DNA from: Oscillospiraceae bacterium
Lineage (GTDB): Bacteria; Bacillota; Clostridia; Oscillospirales; Oscillospiraceae
Reading direction: 5' to 3'
Length of the DNA stretch: 64,000 nucleotides
Assembly: GCA_017527825.1 (NCBI GenBank)
Contig: JAFXPO010000004.1
Location: 1-64,000 of the forward strand
A model generated the notes under the pieces. The model worked only from the letters and a program-made list of their open reading frames with translations. It did no database searches and was not told where the DNA came from. Positions 40,723 through 48,675 of the stretch are shown here, in pieces (within the stretch, counting starts at the first letter, position 1; every line of letters begins with the position of its first letter). The translations under genes and the position numbers were made by a program.

Positions 40723-41451
40723 ATGCTGAACCTGCAACTGGATGTGGCGCGGGTGGACTATCGCGGCTGCGTGGAGGTGCTGCTGCCTCAGCTGGTGGAG
40801 CACTGTGCCGCGAAATCCGCGCCGAACGAAACCGACCGTTTTCTCGCGGGACTCGGCGCCGAGGCGGTTCCGGCGGCGTGTGCGCTGCTGGAGGAAATGA
40901 GCGCGGATGACAAGGATCGTATGGTGGTGTGGCTGGTTTCTGCCCATGAGGAGCGGATGCGGGACTCCGCCAACCGACACCTTGCGGAGCTGTTCGGCGC
41001 AAGCATCGTGCGCGTTGGGCGTTTTGCCGCGCTGGACCGGCCGGGCAGTCGTCTGGCGCAGCTGGCGGAGCAGGTGGACGCCGATTACAGTGCGCTGCTG
41101 CGCAGCCCTCTGGTCAACGACGGCATCGAGCGCATTGGCAGCGAGTACGCCATTTTAAAGAGCGCCGCGAAGCTGGCGGTGCAGATGGGGACGCACCTCT
41201 CCGGTGAGAGTCTGGAAAAACAGGCGCTGTTGCTGCTCAACTCCACGCGGGTCAGGCAGAGGCTGGTGGACGCCCTGCAAGGCGCTGTCCGTCAGGCGGG
41301 ACTGGACGTGGAGCTGGAGAACGTGACGGTGGAGCGCTCGACCGCGGTCCTGCTGCCGCAGGGCGGCACGGCGCCGATCCCCGGCTCCTTTGAGGAGCGG
41401 ATGATGCGACGCCTTGCTGAACGGGCGGCGGCGCTGCGGAACGGACGGTGA
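40723..41451 (+). CDS. Conserved-looking protein of unknown function (242 aa)
   Basis: I do not recognise this soluble, largely helical protein. Residues about 1-110 are leucine/alanine-rich helices with many acidic residues (DRFLAGLGAEAVPAACALLE, MVVWLVSAHEERMRDSANRH) that look like a small helical-repeat domain. Residues about 135-195 continue as helices (LKSAAKLAVQMGTHLSGESL), and the tail is Arg-rich (RMMRRLAERAAALRNG). There are no metal or nucleotide motifs and no signal or membrane helix. It starts three bases after the zinc-ribbon gene and ends six bases before trmH, so tight coupling suggests a joint function, perhaps RNA-related. Confidence 0.75.
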   Translation: MLNLQLDVARVDYRGCVEVLLPQLVEHCAAKSAPNETDRFLAGLGAEAVPAACALLEEMSADDKDRMVVWLVSAHEERMRDSANRHLAELFGASIVRVGRFAALDRPGSRLAQLAEQVDADYSALLRSPLVNDGIERIGSEYAILKSAAKLAVQMGTHLSGESLEKQALLLLNSTRVRQRLVDALQGAVRQAGLDVELENVTVERSTAVLLPQGGTAPIPGSFEERMMRRLAERAAALRNGR

Positions 41452-41457
41452 CGCGGC

Positions 41458-42261
41458 ATGAGCGACATCCGTGAGATCACCGATTTTTCCTCGCCGGAGC
41501 TGGACGTCTACGCGCGGCTTTCCGAGCGGGAGCTGCTGCGCTATGATGAGCCATTGAGCGGGCTGTTCATCGCGGAAAGCCCCAAGGTCATTGAGCGGGC
41601 GCTGGACGCGGGCTATGAGCCGCTGTCTCTGCTGCTGGAGCCGAAGCACATCGAAGGCGAGGCGCGCGAGATCGTGCGGCGCTGCAACGTACCGGTCTAC
41701 ACCGCGCCGCTGGAGGTGCTGACGCGGCTTGTGGGCTTTCAGCTGACCCGCGGTGTCCTCTGCGCCATGCGGCGTAAGCCTGAGCCGCAGCCGGAGACGG
41801 TGTGCGCGAATGCGCGGCGCATCGCGGTGCTGGAGGACGTGATGAACCCCACCAACGTGGGCGCGATTTTTCGCAGCGCAGCGGCGCTTGGCATGGACGC
41901 GGTACTGCTCACGCGCGGCTGCGCCGACCCGCTGTACCGACGCGCGGTGCGCGTGAGCATGGGCAATGTGTTCCTGGTCCCGTGGACGCATGTTGACGAC
42001 GACTGGAGCGCGCGCCTGCACGCGCTGGGCTTTCAAACCGCCGCCATGGCGCTGACGGACGAGTCGATATCCATCGACGACGCGGCGGTGGCGGCGGAGC
42101 CGAGGCTCGCCGTTGTCCTCGGCGCCGAGGGGGACGGACTGGCACCGCGTACCATCGCCTCGTGCGACTACACGGTGCGCATCCCTATGGCGCGGGGCGT
42201 GGATTCGCTCAACGTTGCCGCCGCCAGCGCGGTGGCATTCTGGGAGCTGGGCAAAAAATAA
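41458..42261 (+). CDS. TrmH/SpoU family RNA 2'-O-methyltransferase
   Basis: A 267-residue SPOUT methyltransferase. The N-terminal substrate-binding part includes GLFIAESPKVIERALDAGYE. The C-terminal knot carries motif 1 NPTNVGAIFRSAAALG (with the Asn/Arg of the family), motif 2 VVLGAEGDGL and motif 3 IPMARGVDSLNVAAASAV, which together bind S-adenosylmethionine. Such enzymes methylate ribose in tRNA or 23S rRNA; the exact nucleotide cannot be assigned. Its stop codon lies inside the terminator hairpin shared with the convergent P-type ATPase gene. Confidence 0.93.
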   Translation: MSDIREITDFSSPELDVYARLSERELLRYDEPLSGLFIAESPKVIERALDAGYEPLSLLLEPKHIEGEAREIVRRCNVPVYTAPLEVLTRLVGFQLTRGVLCAMRRKPEPQPETVCANARRIAVLEDVMNPTNVGAIFRSAAALGMDAVLLTRGCADPLYRRAVRVSMGNVFLVPWTHVDDDWSARLHALGFQTAAMALTDESISIDDAAVAAEPRLAVVLGAEGDGLAPRTIASCDYTVRIPMARGVDSLNVAAASAVAFWELGKK

Positions 42262-42289
42262 GAGCTGCGAAAAGCAGCTCTTATTTTTT
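42253..42289. terminator. Perfect bidirectional terminator carrying both stop codons
   Basis: A perfect 16-bp stem (42253-42268 with 42274-42289), GAAAA loop, flanked by A6 and T6. The TAA of trmH (42259-42261) and the TAA of the ATPase gene (42283-42281 on the minus strand) lie in opposite arms of the stem. Confidence 0.95.
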
Positions 42290-44155
42290 GCGATAGGTAA
42301 GACAGCGCATGGAGTTGAGCACCGCCAGCACCGTGACGCCCACATCGCCAAACACGGCGAGCCACATGGTGGCATAGCCCAGCGCACCGAGAATCAGCAC
42401 AGCGAACTTGACCGCCAGCGCAAACACCACATTCTCTCGCACGATGCGGGTGGTCTTGCGGGCGATATCGACGGTGGCGGCGATCTTGTACAACCCATCG
42501 TCCATCAGAACAATGTCCGCCGCTTCAATGGCGGCGTCGGAGCCGAGCTTGCCCATCGCGATGCCAACGTCCGCGCGCATCAGCGACGGCGCGTCGTTGA
42601 TGCCGTCGCCCACATAGGCGACCTTGCCGCGGTGGGGGCGGTCCAGCAACTCCTCCAGCTTTGCCACCTTATCGGCGGGCATCAGCTCGCCATAGGCTGT
42701 GTCGATGCCCAGCAGCGCCGCGGTGCCCTCCACGAGGACCGTCAGGTCGCCGGAGAGCATCACGATCTCCTTTACGCCGGCACGTTTGATGCCTTTCATC
42801 GCCTCCGCCGCACCGTCTCGGATCGTATCGGAAGCGACAAAGCAGCCCATATAATTGCCGTCATAGGCGACGTGCACCACCGTACCCAGTTCCGTGCGCG
42901 GCTCGCAGGTGATGCCGTACTGCGCCAGCAGTTTGGCGTTGCCCGCCATCAATTCTTTGCCGTTCCAGTAGCCGTGTGTACCGAGTCCGGGCAGCTCGCG
43001 CATATCGGTCAGGCGGGAGGTGTTGACCGGCTCGGTGTATACCGAGCGCAGCGACTCCGCCACCGGATGATTGGAGAATGCCTCCGCGGCGGCGGCAGCC
43101 ATGATCAGTTCATCGGTGCGATAGCCGTCGGCGGGAATGAACTGCGTGACCTTGAAGTTGCCCATGGTCAGCGTGCCGGTTTTGTCCAGCACCAGCGTGT
43201 CGCAGTCCGCGAGGGCTTCCAGGTAGTTGCCGCCCTTAACCAGAACGCCGATGCGGGACGCGGCGCCGATGCCGCCGAAGAACCCCAGCGGCACCGAGAT
43301 CACCAACGCGCAGGGACAGGAGACGATCAGGAAAATACAGGCGCGGCGCACCCATTCACTCAGCGGCTGATGAAAGAAAATGGGCGGAAAGAGGGCGAGC
43401 AACAGCGCGCTGACCGTTACCACGGGCGTATAAACGCGGGCGAAGCGGGTGATGAACTGCTCCAGCCGCGCCTTTTTCTCACTGGCACTCTCCACCAGCT
43501 CCAGCACCTTGGCAACGGTGGACTCCTCGTAAGCCTTCGTGGTACGCACGCGGAGCAGACCGTCGCCGTTGATGCTTCCGCTGAACACCTCGTCGCCCAC
43601 CGTGACGCGGCGCGGCACGGACTCGCCGGTCAGCGCCGACGTGTCCACAAAGCTCTCGCCGGTGATTACCACACCGTCCAGCGGCACGCGCTCGCCCGCT
43701 TTGACGTCGATCACACTGCCTACGCGGACGCTTGCGGGGTCCGCGGTCCGCAGATGCCCGGTGACACTCTCCACGTTCGCGTACTCCGGCGTAATATTCA
43801 TCAGTTCTGTGACGGAGGCACGCGCCTTGCCCACGGCGACACCCTGAAACAGCTCGCCGATCTGATAGAACAGCATGACCGCCGTCGCCTCGGCGTATTC
43901 GCCGATGAGAAACGCCGCGATGGTCGCCACCGCCATGAGGAAGCACTCGTCAAACACCTGACCGTGCCGGATGTTCGTCCACGCCTTGCGCAGTACGTCC
44001 CAGCCAATGAGCCAATACGGCACAATATACAGCGGGAGCCGCGCGATTGCGGGCAGCCAGTCCGGCAGCAGCAGACGGTCAAAGGCGAATACGGCGGCGT
44101 AGAGAACTATCGTGACGAGGATGCGCGTGCGCATCTTTTTCTGCTTCGAGGTCAT
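42281..44155 (-). CDS. P1B-type heavy-metal ATPase (CadA/ZntA group)
   Basis: A 624-residue metal exporter. Visible motifs are the actuator TGES (DTSALTGESVPRR), the membrane metal site SCPCALVISVP, the phosphorylation site DKTGTLTMGNF, the HP locus SNHPVAESL, and GDGINDAPSLMRAD. CPC with a SNHP locus fits the Zn/Cd/Pb group rather than copper. The usual N-terminal HMA domain is missing; it is encoded by the separate small gene just upstream (5-base gap). The segment MLSGDLTVLVEG replaces the common MLTGDN. It exports toxic divalent metals at the cost of ATP and is controlled by the CadC-like repressor first in the operon. Confidence 0.94.
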   Translation of the reverse strand: MTSKQKKMRTRILVTIVLYAAVFAFDRLLLPDWLPAIARLPLYIVPYWLIGWDVLRKAWTNIRHGQVFDECFLMAVATIAAFLIGEYAEATAVMLFYQIGELFQGVAVGKARASVTELMNITPEYANVESVTGHLRTADPASVRVGSVIDVKAGERVPLDGVVITGESFVDTSALTGESVPRRVTVGDEVFSGSINGDGLLRVRTTKAYEESTVAKVLELVESASEKKARLEQFITRFARVYTPVVTVSALLLALFPPIFFHQPLSEWVRRACIFLIVSCPCALVISVPLGFFGGIGAASRIGVLVKGGNYLEALADCDTLVLDKTGTLTMGNFKVTQFIPADGYRTDELIMAAAAAEAFSNHPVAESLRSVYTEPVNTSRLTDMRELPGLGTHGYWNGKELMAGNAKLLAQYGITCEPRTELGTVVHVAYDGNYMGCFVASDTIRDGAAEAMKGIKRAGVKEIVMLSGDLTVLVEGTAALLGIDTAYGELMPADKVAKLEELLDRPHRGKVAYVGDGINDAPSLMRADVGIAMGKLGSDAAIEAADIVLMDDGLYKIAATVDIARKTTRIVRENVVFALAVKFAVLILGALGYATMWLAVFGDVGVTVLAVLNSMRCLTYRKK

Positions 44156-44160
44156 GGCGC

Positions 44161-44376
44161 TTACGCGGTGATGACGGTGTCCGGCTCGATCTGCTGCGCC
44201 TTTTTGACCACCGCGTCGAACACTTCGTCAAATCGTTCGTCCGCGGCGGAGAGGGTCAGCTTCCGGGTCATGAAGTTGACGGACACCTCGTCCACGCCAT
44301 CGAGCTTGCTCAGCGCGTCCTGAAGCTTCTGCGCACAGTTGGCACAGTCGACTTCGCAGTGGAATTTTTTCTTCAT
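44161..44376 (-). CDS. Stand-alone heavy-metal-associated (HMA) domain protein
   Basis: A 71-residue ferredoxin-like metal chaperone. It begins MKKKFHCEVDCANCAQKLQD with metal ligands in DCANC (C-x2-C), an extra Cys7, and the usual GVDEVSVNFMTRKLTL strand. It replaces the N-terminal domain missing from the downstream ATPase and presumably delivers metal to it. AGGAGG lies upstream of ATG 44376. The gaps to its neighbours are 13 and 5 bases, so it belongs to the same transcript. Confidence 0.9.
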   Translation of the reverse strand: MKKKFHCEVDCANCAQKLQDALSKLDGVDEVSVNFMTRKLTLSAADERFDEVFDAVVKKAQQIEPDTVITA

Positions 44377-44389
44377 GGTTTTGACCTCC

Positions 44390-44743
44390 TCATTCCCGAA
44401 TATGCTCAAAGCCCATTTCCAAAATGGCGCGGACGTGGTCGTCAGCGAGGGAGTAGTACACCACCTGCCCGTCTCGCCGGGGCTTGACGAGGTTTGCCAG
44501 CCGCAGCATCTTGAGCTGGTGCGATACCGCCGACTTGGTGACGCCCAGCAGCGCCGCCAGATCGCAGACGCACAGCTCATGCATCTCAAGCGCGTGCAGC
44601 AGCCGCGCGCGTGTCGGGTCGCCGAAAAGCTTCAGCAGGTTGGCGAGCTCCGCGTATTCCTCCAAACCGCTCAGCTTGCCGCGCACCTCCGCCACCACGT
44701 CCTCGTGGATGACCTCCCGTTCACAGCAGAAAGCCTGCTCCAT
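44390..44743 (-). CDS. ArsR/SmtB family metal-sensing repressor (CadC-like)
   Basis: A 117-residue winged-helix repressor. MEQAFCCEREV gives N-terminal Cys6 and Cys7, and HELCVCDLAALLGVTKSAVS carries the CVCD pair in the alpha-3 region. Together they form the thiolate site typical of CadC-type Cd/Pb/Zn sensors. The recognition helix is KSAVSHQLKMLRLANLV, and the C-terminal part (DDHVRAILEMGFEHI) has the second-site-like Asp/His pattern of SmtB. Metal binding releases the operator at 44763-44786 and switches on the HMA and ATPase genes. Start 44743 is set by AAGGAGG. Confidence 0.92.
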   Translation of the reverse strand: MEQAFCCEREVIHEDVVAEVRGKLSGLEEYAELANLLKLFGDPTRARLLHALEMHELCVCDLAALLGVTKSAVSHQLKMLRLANLVKPRRDGQVVYYSLADDHVRAILEMGFEHIRE

Positions 44744-44762
44744 GTCCACACCTCCTTTGCAA

Positions 44763-44819
44763 ATAGTTGAGCAATCATTCAACTATCTGCATTATACGCA
44801 TTCGCCGATGGATTGTCAA
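44763..44819 (-). promoter_or_regulatory. Consensus promoter and CadC-type operator
   Basis: On the minus strand TTGACA (44819-44814), 17 bp, TATAAT (44796-44791) is a perfect promoter. Just downstream lies the inverted repeat ATAGTTGA-N8-TCAACTAT (44763-44786) over the start site, close to the family's 12-2-12-type operator. This explains metal-responsive repression of the operon. Confidence 0.88.
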
Positions 44820-44830
44820 TCATAAATTTA

Positions 44831-44867
44831 CGGTGGCTGTCCTGTGCAGGGCAGCCGCCGCTTTTTT
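44831..44867 (+). terminator. Orphan plus-strand terminator
   Basis: A 13-bp stem (44831-44843 with 44848-44860, two G-T pairs), GTGC loop, then six T at 44862-44867. Both neighbouring genes are on the minus strand, so no annotated gene ends here. In the minus direction only a weak T-rich tail follows the stem. Confidence 0.55.
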
Positions 44868-44897
44868 GACAACATTCTGTAATAATTGACATTAAAA

Positions 44898-46016
44898 TTA
44901 CTTCTTGAAATGCTCTGCGCACTCCTGAAGCCGCGCGATGATGTCAATGCTCTGGGGGCAGGCACGTTCGCACTGCCCGCAGGCGATGCAGGCGTCGGCG
45001 ACGTTGCCCTCCTTGGCAAGCTCCGCATAGTCGCTCTCGCCGCGTTCGAGCTGACCCCAGACCAGCTGGCGGTTGCGGGCGGCGAAGATATCCGGGATGG
45101 GGATGCCCTGGGGACATCCCTCGGTGCAGTAGTGGCAGGCGGTGCAGGGGATGTGGGCAATCTTGCCGATCGCCTCCTGTGCGCGGCGGATGACCGCCCG
45201 CTCGTCGTCGGTCAGCGGCTGGAAGTCGCGCATGTAGGAGAGGTTGTCCTCCATCTGCTCGATGTTAGACATGCCGGAGAGCACCGTGAGGATGCCGTCG
45301 AGCGACGCGGCGTAGCGGATCGCCCAGGAGGCGAAGGACGCGTCGGGGTTGGCGTCCTTGAGGATCTTCTGCACCTCGGCGGGAGGCTTTGCCAGTGCGC
45401 CGCCCTTCACCGGCTCCATGACAACGATGGACTTGCCGTGCTTGCGGGCGACCTCATGGCAGCGGCGAGAGGCGACCTTGGGGTCTTCCCAGTCGGCGTA
45501 GTTGAGCTGGAGCTGCACGAACTCCGCGTCGGGATTCTTCGTCAGCAGCTCGTCGAGCAGATCGGGCGTACCGTGGAAGGAAAAGCCCCAGTGGCGGATA
45601 AGCCCTGCCTTCTTCTGCTCGCGGACGTAGTCCCAGATGCCGTACTCGTCGTATTTTTGATAGTTGTTGTTTTGCAGCGCGTGAAGCAGGTAATAGTCGA
45701 AATACTCGACGCCCGCCCGCTTGAGACTGGTGTAAAGCTGTTCCTTGGCGCCCTTCTCGCTGAACGCGCCGAGCCACGCATTGAGCTTGCTTGCCAACGT
45801 AAAGCTGTCACGGGGATGGCGCTCGACCAGCGCCTTGCGCGTCGCCTCCTCGGAGCCGACATAGACGTAGGCGGTGTCAAAATAGGTGAGACCCGCGTCA
45901 AGAAAGCGATCGACCATCTGCTTGGTTTGCTCGACGTCAATTTTCAGCAGCTTTTTGGGCAGGCGCATCATGCCGAAGCCCAGCTTCGGAGTGCTTTCGC
46001 CGAAATACCGTTCCAT
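44898..46016 (-). CDS. Aldo/keto reductase with a C-terminal ferredoxin domain
   Basis: A 372-residue oxidoreductase. The AKR barrel has YFDTAYVYVGSEE (catalytic Asp and Tyr), LASKLNAW (Lys) and RHWGFSFHG (His). The C-terminal 90 residues add CTACHYCTEGCPQGI and CIACGQCERACPQSI, two ferredoxin-type clusters. The same fusion is common in anaerobes, where electrons probably enter from ferredoxin rather than NADPH. The natural substrate is unknown. ATG 46016 is preferred to the earlier ATG because GGAGG lies about six bases before it. It has its own promoter at 46050-46078. Confidence 0.92.
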   Translation of the reverse strand: MERYFGESTPKLGFGMMRLPKKLLKIDVEQTKQMVDRFLDAGLTYFDTAYVYVGSEEATRKALVERHPRDSFTLASKLNAWLGAFSEKGAKEQLYTSLKRAGVEYFDYYLLHALQNNNYQKYDEYGIWDYVREQKKAGLIRHWGFSFHGTPDLLDELLTKNPDAEFVQLQLNYADWEDPKVASRRCHEVARKHGKSIVVMEPVKGGALAKPPAEVQKILKDANPDASFASWAIRYAASLDGILTVLSGMSNIEQMEDNLSYMRDFQPLTDDERAVIRRAQEAIGKIAHIPCTACHYCTEGCPQGIPIPDIFAARNRQLVWGQLERGESDYAELAKEGNVADACIACGQCERACPQSIDIIARLQECAEHFKK

Positions 46017-46049
46017 TGTGGAATCCTCCCAAAGAATCAAGATGGCAAC

Positions 46050-46078
46050 AGTATAACGCGAAAAAGCGCGGGGCGCAA
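46050..46078 (-). promoter_or_regulatory. Promoter of the aldo/keto reductase
   Basis: On the minus strand TTGCGC (46078-46073), a 17-bp spacer and TATACT (46055-46050), about 34 bases before the start codon. Confidence 0.6.
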
Positions 46079-46085
46079 TGGATTT

Positions 46086-47492
46086 TTAGGTGTTTTCCCG
46101 GCTGATGGGGTGGCGGATGAGCAGCTCGCGGAGTGCTTTCGCGTTGAAGGGAATCAGCGGGTAGAGATAGCCCTTGCCCGCGATGGGCTTGTTGGTGACC
46201 AGCAGAGCGACAATGGCGGCGACGCCGAGGAGCAGCCCGACCCAGCCCAGCGCACCGACGAGCAGCAACAGCAGCAGCCGCAGCAGCTTGAAGGCATAGC
46301 CCAGCTCATAGCTGGGCTGGGCAAAGTTGGCGATGGCAACGAACGCCATGTACGCCAGCACCTCCGGCACCAACCAGTGCGCCTGCACGGCAAAGTCACC
46401 CAGCACCAGTGCGCCGATCATGGAGAACGAATTGGAGAACACCGGCGGCGTGTTGAGACTGGTGAGCTTGATGAGGTCGACGATGAATTCCGCGAACAGC
46501 AGCTGCAGCAGCAGCGGCACCTCATAGTCCTCCACAATGGCGAGAAAATGCAAAAAGCCCTGCGTCGCGCCGCCTTTCACCAGTGCGTACCACACGGGCG
46601 TGATGAACAGCGTCAGCAGGAACACGACGTAGCGCAGAATCCGCAGGTACGAGCCGATCAGCGGCGGGAAATAGAAATCGTTTGCCTCCTGCACAAAGTC
46701 AAAGAAATTGGTGGGCAGGATCATGGCGGCGGGGGAATTGTCCGTCAGCAGAATGATGCTGCCCTCCATGATGCAGGCGGTGGCGACGTCGGGACGCTCA
46801 GTGTAGCGCACGTTGGGAAAGGGGTTCCACCACTGGGGCTTCATAAGCGCCTCGGCGATGCTCTCCTGACTCATGGACACGGAGCGGATGTCGATGGCGT
46901 CCAGCTTGCGGCGGATTTCCTCCAACAGGTCGCGGTCGACCTTGTGCTCCAGATAGCACAGCGCCACGTCCGCGCGGGACTTTTCGCTGATCTGGTGTCC
47001 CTCCAGCGTCAGCCGGGGATCGCGGATGCGGCGGCGCAGCAGTGCTGTGTTCACCAGCAGCGTTTCGATGAAGCCGTCGTGCGCGCCGCGCAGCACCTTG
47101 CCGGAGGCGGGCTCGTCCACGCTGCGGGCGGGGTACTGCTTGACGTCCGCCAGCACGCATTCGGCAAACCCGTCGGCAAGCAGCAGGGTTTTCCCTTGCA
47201 GCACGGCGATGACGGCGGTCTCCAGGTCGCCCTCCGCCTCCGCCTGCGCAAAGGTGACGTAGCGGTCGATAAACGCCTGGGCGTCCCGCGCCTCGATGGT
47301 GGTGTCCAGCGAGAGCAGGTGATCCAGCATACGCTCGATCACGGCGCTGTCGCCGTAACCGTCGATGTGATAGAGACGGCATCGACGCCGCCCGGCGTAG
47401 AAATCGCGGGCGACCACGTCAAAGCTGCGCCCGACGCCCAACAGTGCGTCGAGTTGCCGTGCGTCGCGGTCAAAGTCCATGGTGAAGCGCAT
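46086..47492 (-). CDS. spoVAF: GerA/SpoVAF family spore protein
   Basis: A 468-residue protein of the GerAA/SpoVAF group. A soluble N-terminal half carries GDSAVIERMLDHLLSLD, LLLADGFAECVLADVKQYP, SVDEPASGKVLRGAHDGFIE and TALLRRRIRDPRLTLEGHQI. A membrane half holds four to six helices, including YFPPLIGSYLRILRYVVFLL, then PVWYAL and SMIGALVLGDFAVQAHWLVP. The Y(P)xR(S)-(V/I)-(D/E)EP-(S/E) and LRG-(A/P)-(R/H)-(D/E)-G-F segments are diagnostic of the GerA superfamily; the length favours SpoVAF over longer GerA subunits. These proteins sit in the inner spore membrane and help germinant or DPA-channel signalling. No spoVA genes are beside it. A sigma-G-type promoter precedes it, implying forespore expression. 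Confidence 0.88.
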   Translation of the reverse strand: MRFTMDFDRDARQLDALLGVGRSFDVVARDFYAGRRRCRLYHIDGYGDSAVIERMLDHLLSLDTTIEARDAQAFIDRYVTFAQAEAEGDLETAVIAVLQGKTLLLADGFAECVLADVKQYPARSVDEPASGKVLRGAHDGFIETLLVNTALLRRRIRDPRLTLEGHQISEKSRADVALCYLEHKVDRDLLEEIRRKLDAIDIRSVSMSQESIAEALMKPQWWNPFPNVRYTERPDVATACIMEGSIILLTDNSPAAMILPTNFFDFVQEANDFYFPPLIGSYLRILRYVVFLLTLFITPVWYALVKGGATQGFLHFLAIVEDYEVPLLLQLLFAEFIVDLIKLTSLNTPPVFSNSFSMIGALVLGDFAVQAHWLVPEVLAYMAFVAIANFAQPSYELGYAFKLLRLLLLLLVGALGWVGLLLGVAAIVALLVTNKPIAGKGYLYPLIPFNAKALRELLIRHPISRENT

Positions 47493-47520
47493 AGAAAACC
47501 TCCGGCATACCAGTTTTTCC

Positions 47521-47550
47521 TAGTATGACCGGAGGTCGGATGGTCTATTC
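47521..47550 (-). promoter_or_regulatory. Sigma-G-type promoter of spoVAF
   Basis: On the minus strand GAATA (47550-47546), an 18-bp spacer and CATACTA (47527-47521), which fit the forespore sigma-G boxes GNATR and CATNNTA with normal spacing. It overlaps the stop codon of the preceding gene. Confidence 0.65.
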
Positions 47551-48672
47551 CCAATAAATGAGCTTCACGCTGCCGCCGCGGAAGTGACCGGCGGCGAATT
47601 CTGTCCATGTGGCGGTGAAATCCTCCTGCCCGGCGCTGACATTGAAAAAGCGGAACCGGTCTCCGCCCACGCGAAAATACGGGACGAAATGCGGCACCAT
47701 CTCCTCGTGGTAGCGCAGAATGCCCATGCGGCTTTTCTCCGCCGCGTCAAGGACAGCTCCGTGTACCTCGCGGAAGCCTGGGAGGTGCCTTGCGCAGTAT
47801 CGCTGCATGGCGCGCATGAAGGTCGGACCGGGGATGCAAAGCGGGTGCAGCGCGTCCATCTCCGCGAGTACGTCGGCGAACGCAACCGCGTGACCTTCGT
47901 GACGCCGCAGATCGAAGACCGCGACCGGACCGCAACCGTTGATGCTCGCGGGGATTGTTCGGTAGGTGTAGGCGGACAGCGCGTCCTGATCCTTGAGGTA
48001 GCCGTCCTCCGTCCACGCCAGCGCCTCCGGCAGGTCGGGACCGCTCTCGCGCGCATCGCTGAAGCGCTGCGCGAGCCACCATACCAGATACGCCAGCGCC
48101 CACGCGAGACCGAGGATCACAACGTACCACACGACGCTTGCCCACACAGGCTGCTCGTAGACGTACAGGAACGGATACGGCCCGCGGAGCACGCGGGCGA
48201 GGTTGAGCGCCGTGGCGACGACGGCATAGACCACCGTCGGCGCCAGCGCCCAGAGCGTCACGCGGCGGTCGGGCAGGGAAACGCGGTCGACGAAAACATA
48301 GGACGCCGCACCCAGCAGCGGGCAGAGCGTGTGGTGATGAAGCATCGCGCCGTGAAACAGATAATAGCCGAGCTGGGACAGTCCCCCCGCCATGGGCACG
48401 AGAATGAAGATCACCACAAAAAACGTGACCATTACCGTGCAGACGGCGAGATACTTTAAAATCCGCACCCAGCTGGGGATGAACAGACGTTTGCCCAGCA
48501 GGACACAGCCCTCGTACCACGCCTGCACGGCGCAGGCGAGCAGCAGAAACAGGTTGCTGCACAGCGTGTAATATTGGAACATCGTCCAGCCGAACATCGC
48601 AAAGTGTATCCGCGTACCAAAGGCGGAAAGCACGACGATCAGCAGGTCGAGACAAAAACCGAGCAGGGTCAT
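47545..48672 (-). CDS. Fusion of a six-helix membrane domain (Pr6Pr-like) and a C39-peptidase-like domain
   Basis: A 375-residue protein with two unlike halves. Residues 1-195 have about six membrane helices (FCLDLLIVVLSAFGTRIHFA, FQYYTLCSNLFLLLACAVQA, LFHGAMLHHHTLCPLLGAAS), the pattern of Pr6Pr/FAR-17a-like families. Residues about 225-375 are soluble, with a papain-like set: INGCGPVAVFDLRRHEGHAV (candidate Cys nucleophile in NGCGP), RMGILRYHEEMVPHFVPYFR (candidate His) and GDRFRFFNVSAGQEDFTATW. The second half matches C39-type bacteriocin-leader peptidase-like domains in motif order. It begins three bases after the DUF2156-GNAT gene. A membrane-tethered cysteine protease or transglutaminase-like enzyme is possible; catalysis is unproven. 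Confidence 0.7.
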   Translation of the reverse strand: MTLLGFCLDLLIVVLSAFGTRIHFAMFGWTMFQYYTLCSNLFLLLACAVQAWYEGCVLLGKRLFIPSWVRILKYLAVCTVMVTFFVVIFILVPMAGGLSQLGYYLFHGAMLHHHTLCPLLGAASYVFVDRVSLPDRRVTLWALAPTVVYAVVATALNLARVLRGPYPFLYVYEQPVWASVVWYVVILGLAWALAYLVWWLAQRFSDARESGPDLPEALAWTEDGYLKDQDALSAYTYRTIPASINGCGPVAVFDLRRHEGHAVAFADVLAEMDALHPLCIPGPTFMRAMQRYCARHLPGFREVHGAVLDAAEKSRMGILRYHEEMVPHFVPYFRVGGDRFRFFNVSAGQEDFTATWTEFAAGHFRGGSVKLIYWE

Positions 48673-48675
48673 CCG

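Noticed and set aside
44886..47528. An 880-codon plus-strand frame opposite the reductase and spoVAF
   Set aside because: The minus-strand genes have full domain motifs and ribosome binding sites; the plus frame has neither.
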